Assembly: GCA_944325095.1 (NCBI GenBank) | Contig: CALUYV010000003.1 | Coordinates: forward strand, 1-50,514 | DNA: 50,514 nt | Direction of reading: 5' to 3' | DNA from: Candidatus Gastranaerophilales bacterium | GTDB lineage: Bacteria; Cyanobacteriota; Vampirovibrionia; Gastranaerophilales; Gastranaerophilaceae | Shown: positions 44,325-50,514 of the stretch, in pieces | How positions within the stretch are numbered: position 1 is the first letter of the stretch | How the letters are laid out: each line of letters starts with the position of its first letter | Position numbers and translations under genes: made by a program | Notes under the pieces: model-generated | Database searches by the model: none | Seen by the model: the letters and a program-made list of their open reading frames with translations, nothing else | Told to the model about the DNA's origin: nothing

Positions 44325-45752
44325 ATGGATATTACGGATGTTAATGTTATTTGGGATAAAGTAAAGGCTGATCTTGAGGAGAATTTACCCGAACATGTCT
44401 ATAACAACTGGGTAACGCCTCTTGCGGCGGTTGATTGTGAAAACAATACTCTTGTGTTGTATTCTCCGCATTCTATGGCTGTTGATATTTTAAAAAAGAG
44501 CTGGTCTAAGATCTTAAAAAACTCTGTAGTGAAAATCCTTGGAGAAAATGCTTCTTATTCGCTCAGTTACGATCCTGAGTATGCAAAAAGTTATATAAAA
44601 ACCCAGAAAGAAGAACTAAAAAAACAAAAAGCCGGACAATCAAAAGAAGAGCGCACTGCAGAAGATGCCAGAGCCGCCCTTGCAAAAATGCAATCCAGTG
44701 CTAATTTGAATTTGAATTTGAAGTTTGAAAATTTTGTCGTCGGGGAAAATTCAAAATTCGCCTATAATATTGCTTATACTGTTGCAAATAATCCGTCAAA
44801 ACAGTTCAATCCGTTATTTATATACGGAGCCTCCGGTCTTGGGAAAACGCATCTGCTTCAGGCAATAGGGCATTATATAATATTCAACAAGCCCGAGTTG
44901 TCTGTTCGTTATGTAAGGATGGAAGAATACTTTAACGAAATGATGCGCTGTTATAAACTCAATGAGGCACCGGGTGCTAAGAAAAAACAATACTGTGATA
45001 ATGCCGCAATGAGAAAATTTCATCAAAAATTCAGCAATATAGATATTTTATTGATGGATGATATTCAGTTTTTGGAATCAAAACATAAGACAATGGAAGA
45101 TTTTTTCTCAACATTTGAGGCTTTATATACAAATAACAAGCAGATTGTTATAGCATCTGACAGAGAGCCGAAGGATATTCCGACTCTTGATAAAAGGCTT
45201 CGCACCCGTTTTGAAATGGGTATTGTTGTAGATATTCTTCCGCCTGATTTTAAAACACGATATGAGATAGTAAAAGCGTACGCTAAAGAATTGGATGTAG
45301 CCGCAGAAGATGATGTGTTTAAGTTTATTGCGGAAAATTTTGATAACAATGTGCGGGAATTAAAAGGTGCATTCAATAAAGTCAGTGCGTTTGCAGGATT
45401 TTCAGATATAAGTGTAATTACTTTGGATGTAGCACAGCAGGTATTGAAAAACTCAATTAAGAAAAATGAATTGACTATTGATATGGTTGCCGGTGCCGCA
45501 GCCGGATATTTCGGAGTAAGTGTTAAAGATCTGAAAGGTACAGCAAGGCAGCAAAAGATTTCTAATGCAAGACAGATTACGGCATATTTGGCACGGGAAA
45601 TTCTTTCATTAAGTTATGAATCAATTGCGGATTATCTTGAGAAAAAGCATACAACAATTCTTTATTCCTGTGAAACTGTCGGGGAAAAAATAAAGGTTAA
45701 TTCTGATTTTGCACAGACCGTTCAGGAGATAAAATCTAAGATAAAAAAATAA
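44325..45752 (+). CDS. dnaA: Chromosomal replication initiator DnaA
   Basis: 475 aa. DnaA binds DnaA boxes at oriC and opens the duplex. Domain I (VIWDKVKADLEENLPEHVYNNWVTPL), a charged linker, then the AAA+ domain: Walker A GASGLGKTHLLQAIGHYI, Walker B LLMDDIQFLESK with AYLAR-type helix region later, sensor ASDREPKDI and RLRTRFEMG arginine region. An insertion (GAKKKQYCDNAAMR, ~residues 218-231) precedes Walker B. In domain IV the signature, usually GGRDHTTV, reads LEKKHTTI, so residues that contact the DnaA box differ. It is followed by ruvA rather than dnaN; no clustered canonical boxes are seen upstream. Confidence 0.95.
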   Translation: MDITDVNVIWDKVKADLEENLPEHVYNNWVTPLAAVDCENNTLVLYSPHSMAVDILKKSWSKILKNSVVKILGENASYSLSYDPEYAKSYIKTQKEELKKQKAGQSKEERTAEDARAALAKMQSSANLNLNLKFENFVVGENSKFAYNIAYTVANNPSKQFNPLFIYGASGLGKTHLLQAIGHYIIFNKPELSVRYVRMEEYFNEMMRCYKLNEAPGAKKKQYCDNAAMRKFHQKFSNIDILLMDDIQFLESKHKTMEDFFSTFEALYTNNKQIVIASDREPKDIPTLDKRLRTRFEMGIVVDILPPDFKTRYEIVKAYAKELDVAAEDDVFKFIAENFDNNVRELKGAFNKVSAFAGFSDISVITLDVAQQVLKNSIKKNELTIDMVAGAAAGYFGVSVKDLKGTARQQKISNARQITAYLAREILSLSYESIADYLEKKHTTILYSCETVGEKIKVNSDFAQTVQEIKSKIKK

Positions 45753-45765
45753 GGATATTAAAACT

Positions 45766-46389
45766 ATGTATGATTATATAAAAGGAGAACTTGCCGGCTG
45801 CAGTTCTACAAAAAAAGGATGTTTTGCAACAATAGAAACAGGCGGTATCGGATATCTGATAGAAATTGTCGGCAGGGACTTTGCAAATCTGCCGGAAATT
45901 AATTCAGATTTAAAACTTTATACCGTATTGAATCATAAGGAAGATAAAATGTCGCTCTGCGGATTTTTAAAGCGTGAGGATCGTGATATTTTTAATATAT
46001 TTACATCCGTTTCCGGTGTCGGTTTAAAAATGGCTTTAACTCTTATTAATTCTTTTGATGTTGCGACGCTTGTCGGGCTTGTTTTAGAAGGAAATTATAA
46101 AGAATTAACAAAAGCGAAAGGGGTCGGGCCTAAACTGGCACAGAAGATTATTCTTGAATTAAAGGACAAATTGACAAATTACGGACAGGTGGAAATTTCA
46201 GCCCCGTCTGTGTATATTTCGTCAAGTTGTACTTCTCAAAATGTAGAAGATGCGCTTCAGGTTTTGTATTCTCTAGGGTATAGCAAAGATGAAGTTTCTT
46301 CTGTTATCGGCAAAGTTCTCCAAACAACGGGTGCTGATGCTCATGCAGAGGATATTTTAAAAGAGGCTCTGCGGCTGTTGTCGTTATAA
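45766..46389 (+). CDS. ruvA: Holliday junction branch migration protein RuvA
   Basis: 207 aa, normal length. RuvA tetramers clamp Holliday junctions and load the RuvB motor. The N-terminal OB fold (MYDYIKGELAG... ETGGIGYLIEIVG), the paired helix-hairpin-helix motifs (FTSVSGVGLKMALTLI and LTKAKGVGPKLAQKIILELKDKL) and the C-terminal RuvB-binding domain (VEDALQVLYSLGYSKDEV) are all visible. AAGGAT overlapping the dnaA stop is its ribosome site; 13 bp separate the genes, so dnaA and ruvA form an operon. Its stop lies 5 bp from the convergent nuclease gene. Confidence 0.95.
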   Translation: MYDYIKGELAGCSSTKKGCFATIETGGIGYLIEIVGRDFANLPEINSDLKLYTVLNHKEDKMSLCGFLKREDRDIFNIFTSVSGVGLKMALTLINSFDVATLVGLVLEGNYKELTKAKGVGPKLAQKIILELKDKLTNYGQVEISAPSVYISSSCTSQNVEDALQVLYSLGYSKDEVSSVIGKVLQTTGADAHAEDILKEALRLLSL

Positions 46390-46394
46390 AATTT

Positions 46395-47036
46395 TTAGAT
46401 GTCTGTTTGCGGGCAGAATTTTGCGTATTCGCAGAATTTGCATCCTTCAGGGCAGCATTTGAAAAGAGTATCGCTGCTGATTGTGCGGCAGGCATTTGAT
46501 AAAAGTTTTGTATATTCTTCTTTTAATTTCTGATTGTATTCAATAACATGGTTTTTTGAATTTTTTACATCAATATATACAAAAGCCAGCGGCATTTTAT
46601 TTTCCAGCAGTACATCAAGGCAAAGCAGGTATATCATAGTTTGATAGTCATATTCCGGATTTTTAGGCAGTGTACCTGTTTTATAATCCAGTATGTAATA
46701 TCTTTCTTCGTCTTTCACTACAGCATCCAATCTTCCGCCGACCCAGTAATCACCGGCTTTGCAGGTTAGGGAGTATTCTGATTTCAGGCATGTTTTTTGA
46801 AAGAACGGATTATTTAATAATGAAAGCCAGAGTTCTTTTTCAGATTCAGTCAGTGCGGATTCTATTCTTGAGATATTTATTTTTTGCAGATAATAGTTTG
46901 CAAGTGCGTGAATCTTTTTCCCCTGTTCAAATTTGAGAAAAGATGCCGGAACATTTATTTGTTCTACAAATTTGTAGTAATATTTTTTCGGGCAGGTTTG
47001 ATATGTTTTGAGCATATTTGGAGAAAAACTATTCAT
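46395..47036 (-). CDS. PD-(D/E)XK nuclease with probable Fe-S cluster (AddB/Cas4-like)
   Basis: 213 aa. The fold is the RecB/AddB/Cas4 nuclease type. The catalytic core is GGRLDAVV followed by YYILDYKTG (D...D-x-K). One Cys near the N-terminus (KTYQTCPKKYYYKF) and a C-terminal cluster (CCPEGCKFCEYAKFC) together give the four Cys that hold a 4Fe-4S cluster in AddB and Cas4. The ATG lies inside the end of the upstream helicase gene (8-bp overlap), so the two are translationally coupled and likely form one complex for DNA end processing. No cas genes or CRISPR are nearby, so a Cas4 role is unlikely. Confidence 0.88.
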   Translation of the reverse strand: MNSFSPNMLKTYQTCPKKYYYKFVEQINVPASFLKFEQGKKIHALANYYLQKINISRIESALTESEKELWLSLLNNPFFQKTCLKSEYSLTCKAGDYWVGGRLDAVVKDEERYYILDYKTGTLPKNPEYDYQTMIYLLCLDVLLENKMPLAFVYIDVKNSKNHVIEYNQKLKEEYTKLLSNACRTISSDTLFKCCPEGCKFCEYAKFCPQTDI

Positions 47037-50000
47037 GAATTGATATCACCTCCGGTAAAGTCTTGAAAATGCTGCAAGGCTCCTGTTTCTGTTCTTTGTT
47101 GAATTTGTTTTTTACGGTTTCGGAAGAGGTTATAAAGAGTTTGTTTTTTGCTCTTGTAATTGCAACATACAAAAGTCTGAGGTTTTCTGATAAAATTTCC
47201 TGTTTTAATTCATATTGAGTTTTAGGTCTATATTCAGGATTTAATTTCTTTACATCTTCAATAAATTCGGAGGATTTAAGGTTTATTGAATTTATGGAAA
47301 GAGGCAGATTTTTTTCTGTCATTTCCGGCATAAAAACGAGGTTAAATTCATCGCCTTTTGATTTGTGCATTGTCATTATTTGAATTTTTCCGGCAAGATA
47401 TTGTTTATTATCTTCATCTTCTTCGGAGAAAAATTTAAATCCGCTGAGGTTCGGCTTTTTTGCAAGTTCGGCAAGTCTGTTAACGGTATATTCAAGAGAA
47501 TTATTTTTTATGCAGATTCTTTTTACGAGAGTTGAAATAAGATAAATATTGGATTTTTCGATTTCGCTTTTAAAATAATTCATTCCTGTTTTTAAAACTA
47601 TCTCATCCGGTGTTAAATAACACAAAGATACAAAATAGTTCATTTCCCAGTAAAATCTTTCAAGTTCAAAGTTATCAATAGTATCCGTGTTTATACAAAT
47701 GAAAGGCGATAAATATTTTCTTATTTCGCTGTCAAGTCCGCGTTTGTAGAATCCGGCATCTGCAAGTGTTTCATAACAACCGGCTGTAATTTCGTTATTA
47801 AACGGATCAAGTATCATTTTCATTACAGCAAAGATAACTTTGAAAACTGTTTTTTGCTCAAGGCATTGATTTCTCGTAATTACTTTAAATCCGCTGTTTT
47901 CAATGAGATTTTGCCAGGCTGCAACCTGATAGTTGTTTCTCAAAAGGATTCCGACAGTATAATCAGGATTTTTGGAAAGAGTTGTTTTTATTGAATTTAG
48001 AACAAAATTTTTCTCATCAATACTGTTTTTAAAAATCTCTGCGCAGACAGCCGGAGATTTGTCCGGAGGCTCAGGATTTTTCCCTTGAACAGGCTGCATA
48101 TACATTTCAAAAAACGCATTTTTACTTTCCGGATTTGCAAGAGTATTTTTTACGAGTTTATTGGCAAATGTCCAGACATCTTTTGTGCATCTTTGAGAAC
48201 AGTTCATGCTTACATTATAATTTTCGGTTATAAACTTTCTGAAACCTTCAACATCAGCATTTGAAAAAGTTGCAGTGATTGATTGGTTTACATCTCCGCA
48301 TCGTATTACATTATTGTATTTTCCGGACAGCAGAGTAATCAATTCCTGCTGGACTTTCGAGGAATCCTGTGCTTCATCTTCTATTATATATTCGCAGATG
48401 TTTTGATAGTATTCTAAAATATCCGGATTTTCTTTGAGCAGACGGACGGAACCCGTCAGCATGTCATCATAATCAATCAGGTTAAATTCTTTCAGGCTTT
48501 GCTGGTATAGTTTGTAATACAGTTCAAAGTTTTTAAGTCTTTTATCGGTTATTACTCCTGCAAAATTTCCTCCGCCGATTTTGAATACCGAGACTCCGCG
48601 GTCAAATTCTTCCGCTGTTTTTTGTTCAAGATGCAGTTTTGCTGCAATTTCTTTTAATATTCGGCTTCTTTGTGCATCATCGCAAATTTCAAAATCTCCG
48701 GACAGTCCGAGCCTCTCAAAATTCCCGTTTTCTTTCAGTATCCTTAGCGCAAGCCCATGGATAGTGCTGATATTCGGCAGTTTTGCAGAGTTTTTTCTTA
48801 TATTTTTTATTCGTTCTCTGAAATTTCTTGCAGCTGAATCCATATAAGTCAGTACAAATATTTTCTCCGGATTAACTTTGTTTTCCAGAAGTTTGATAAT
48901 GAGAGCCAGCAAAATGGTTGTTTTTCCGGCTCCCGGGACTGCAGAAATGCCCATATATCCTTGCTTATAATCAAGTACGGGTTTCTGGTCATCTCTGGGG
49001 ATTATTTTGAATTGTTTTTTCTCTTCTTCTTTATCCTGTTCGCTATCTTCTTTAACTACAATATAATTTTCAATTCCTCCGTAATTTTCGACTCCGTTTG
49101 AATCAAATAAACTGGAGCAGCAGAAATTTTTAACTTCCGTTCCGAGAGTTAATTTTCTCAATACTCTTGCGTTTTTATCTTTTGAAAGATTTATATTGTC
49201 CTCTATGGTGTATTCTTTTTTGTACCAGTCTTTTTGGAATACCCAGGCGTTATATAAAGGGCCCGTATCGCTTTTTATCCAGCCCGAGTTTGAAATATCA
49301 AGCCAGAAACGATATTTTGATTTTATATGATTATCAATAATTTTTTGGGGAGTAGAAACAACTATATCATTCTTTTCAATATTGAGAACAGAATATGGAT
49401 TTTCTGCAATGATAGAGTTTTCTACCTGTAAAATTATATCAATTTTTCTTTTGTTAAATTCTTTGCCGAATACATTTTCAAAATCCGTCAACTGTTTTAT
49501 AAAAAAGTTAAATTTATTAATTTCTTCTTTTGTGCAGGGTTTTTGGGATAGAACTTCATTATATATCATAATGACAAGTTCCGAAATTTTAAATTCTGTT
49601 TCAGACGCAAGGTTTAAAACTTCCAGAAAATTTTTATATTTGTTATTGTATTCTTCATCTTTAAATTCATAATCCGGAAGTTTTTTGTTTGTATCAAAGT
49701 AATCGAAAATAGATTCACAGTATTTTATCGGAATTTGCAGGATTTCTGACAGTAATATCTTTATATCCTGGGATGTTAGTGTTTTTTTCAACTCTGTAGT
49801 CATTTTCAGAATTGTTATTGCGGCTTTGACCAGTTTATTCTGGATTAGTTTTTCGCTGCCAGAGAGGTAGAGCAGGTTTATATTTTTTTTTAGATTTTCT
49901 CTGAGTGAAAATTTCAGCATGTCATCTATCACGGGAGAAACAATTGATATCTGGCATGGTTTGACTTTGTTTTGCAGGAGATTGTTTATTTTATTTGTAA

Positions 50001-50514
50001 CAGCGTCTATCATTGCGGAACGTTTTGCAAAAGATTCATGTGTAAAACTTTTCAGGGTGTTTGTTTCATTATCCATGACATTTTTATACAGTTCGTTTGC
50101 CGTGAGCGAGATTTCAACGGGTTCTTTTGCCGTAATTGTTTCTCCGGCGAAAATATTTTTAAGTTTTTGATAATTGTTTTTATCTGCGCTTAAATAGCCG
50201 CATCTTGAAGAACCGAGTTTGTCAATAGCGATATAGCAGTCTTTTAACTGTTTTGATAAATATTCAATAAAATCAAGACAGATAGGAGTGCATTCGTCTG
50301 CATCATCAATGATTAAATATTTGATATCCTTAAAATAATCGGTATTTTTATAAACATAGTTGAAAAGCAGGCATTGTCTTAAGTAATCAAAATCTCTTAA
50401 TTCCAGAGTCTTTTTTAATAGCTTTTTTATTGCCAGATTTGCATCATCAGAAAATCCTTCTTTTAATATTTTTGCTCTTTCATCGACTTCTGATTGTGAC
50501 AAATTATTCTGGAC
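47029..50514 (-). CDS. Giant SF1 (UvrD/AddA-type) helicase, 5' end outside window
   Basis: The frame is open to the right edge, so the true start lies outside; the TTG at 50502 is only internal. At least 1161 codons are visible. Residue numbers count from that TTG. The C-terminal half is a complete UvrD-type motor: Walker A GISAVPGAGKTT (518-529), Walker B YIIEDEAQDSS, RCGDVNQSITATF, GILLRNNYQ, IMTMHKSKGDEFNLVF and LLYVAITRAKNKLFIT. The N-terminal part resembles a second, decayed helicase: a Walker B-like YLIIDDADE (62-70) and a motif V-like DIVVSTPQKIID near 378. It overlaps the nuclease gene by 8 bp, suggesting an AddAB-like helicase-nuclease. Confidence 0.9.
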   Translation of the reverse strand, partial: VQNNLSQSEVDERAKILKEGFSDDANLAIKKLLKKTLELRDFDYLRQCLLFNYVYKNTDYFKDIKYLIIDDADECTPICLDFIEYLSKQLKDCYIAIDKLGSSRCGYLSADKNNYQKLKNIFAGETITAKEPVEISLTANELYKNVMDNETNTLKSFTHESFAKRSAMIDAVTNKINNLLQNKVKPCQISIVSPVIDDMLKFSLRENLKKNINLLYLSGSEKLIQNKLVKAAITILKMTTELKKTLTSQDIKILLSEILQIPIKYCESIFDYFDTNKKLPDYEFKDEEYNNKYKNFLEVLNLASETEFKISELVIMIYNEVLSQKPCTKEEINKFNFFIKQLTDFENVFGKEFNKRKIDIILQVENSIIAENPYSVLNIEKNDIVVSTPQKIIDNHIKSKYRFWLDISNSGWIKSDTGPLYNAWVFQKDWYKKEYTIEDNINLSKDKNARVLRKLTLGTEVKNFCCSSLFDSNGVENYGGIENYIVVKEDSEQDKEEEKKQFKIIPRDDQKPVLDYKQGYMGISAVPGAGKTTILLALIIKLLENKVNPEKIFVLTYMDSAARNFRERIKNIRKNSAKLPNISTIHGLALRILKENGNFERLGLSGDFEICDDAQRSRILKEIAAKLHLEQKTAEEFDRGVSVFKIGGGNFAGVITDKRLKNFELYYKLYQQSLKEFNLIDYDDMLTGSVRLLKENPDILEYYQNICEYIIEDEAQDSSKVQQELITLLSGKYNNVIRCGDVNQSITATFSNADVEGFRKFITENYNVSMNCSQRCTKDVWTFANKLVKNTLANPESKNAFFEMYMQPVQGKNPEPPDKSPAVCAEIFKNSIDEKNFVLNSIKTTLSKNPDYTVGILLRNNYQVAAWQNLIENSGFKVITRNQCLEQKTVFKVIFAVMKMILDPFNNEITAGCYETLADAGFYKRGLDSEIRKYLSPFICINTDTIDNFELERFYWEMNYFVSLCYLTPDEIVLKTGMNYFKSEIEKSNIYLISTLVKRICIKNNSLEYTVNRLAELAKKPNLSGFKFFSEEDEDNKQYLAGKIQIMTMHKSKGDEFNLVFMPEMTEKNLPLSINSINLKSSEFIEDVKKLNPEYRPKTQYELKQEILSENLRLLYVAITRAKNKLFITSSETVKNKFNKEQKQEPCSIFKTLPEVISIHE

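Noticed and set aside
46395-47036. Cas4 nuclease of a CRISPR system
   Set aside because: No repeats, cas1 or cas2 are nearby, and the gene is coupled to a UvrD-type helicase.

Overview
The window comes from an AT-rich, Gram-negative-type bacterium. Signs of a double membrane are CDP-hexose and O-antigen-type glycan genes, an OmpA/MotB-type peptidoglycan-binding protein and a type IV pilus retraction ATPase. The set of housekeeping genes and the many lineage-specific unknown proteins resemble the non-photosynthetic sister group of Cyanobacteria (Vampirovibrionia/Melainabacteria, order Gastranaerophilales, mostly gut and animal-associated). This assignment is an inference from protein style; no rRNA is present to test it. 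I see no rRNA, tRNA, CRISPR array, insertion sequence or prophage.

Layout. 1-2906: a very large, acidic, repeat-bearing unknown protein on the minus strand that runs off the left edge. 3-10 kb: a secreted TPR protein, leucyl aminopeptidase (pepA), two unknowns, gatC, pyrG and a 300-aa unknown. 10-16 kb: an SLC45/GPH-like sugar transporter, a small unknown, recF, then an 83-aa unknown, pilT and a membrane protein. 16-23 kb: uvrB, a 25-codon mini-ORF, a membrane protein, a TadZ/CpaE-like ATPase with a small partner, a 176-nt structured RNA (6S-like) with its own promoter, and a 697-aa unknown. 23-28.5 kb: two ABC sugar permeases (MalF/MalG type), a dGTPase-like HD hydrolase, a Xer recombinase, a BioD-like protein, a FliA/WhiG-type sigma factor and, convergent to it, a MotB-like OmpA-domain protein. 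29-33 kb: an M16 protein lacking the zinc motif, a ComM-like ATPase and a protein with an HNH-like motif. 33.4-39.9 kb: a tightly overlapping surface-glycan operon (GT8, rfbF, SDR reductase/epimerase, rfbG, and one 897-aa polypeptide joining GT2, GT8 and FkbM methyltransferase domains). 40-44 kb: ftsH, a YuiF/NhaC-type transporter and a membrane-anchored unknown. 44.3-50.5 kb: dnaA-ruvA, and on the opposite strand a PD-(D/E)XK Fe-S-type nuclease overlapping a giant SF1 helicase that runs off the right edge.

How the parts fit. The glycan operon would make a CDP-dideoxyhexose-type or related CDP-6-deoxy sugar and transfer it. The helicase-nuclease pair looks like a split AddAB/RecBCD-like end-processing machine and sits beside ruvA; recF, uvrB and xer also give the window a strong DNA-maintenance content.

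The most unusual signals are: (1) five genes (dnaA, recF, comM, a MalF-like permease and the unknown at 5876) whose start codon lies exactly 6 nt after a -10-like hexamer and that have no Shine-Dalgarno, suggesting leaderless transcription mixed with normal SD-led genes; (2) the GT2-GT8-FkbM fusion; (3) the two-module helicase plus separate nuclease; (4) the 6S-like RNA; (5) a DnaA with an altered DNA-recognition signature and no nearby canonical DnaA boxes.
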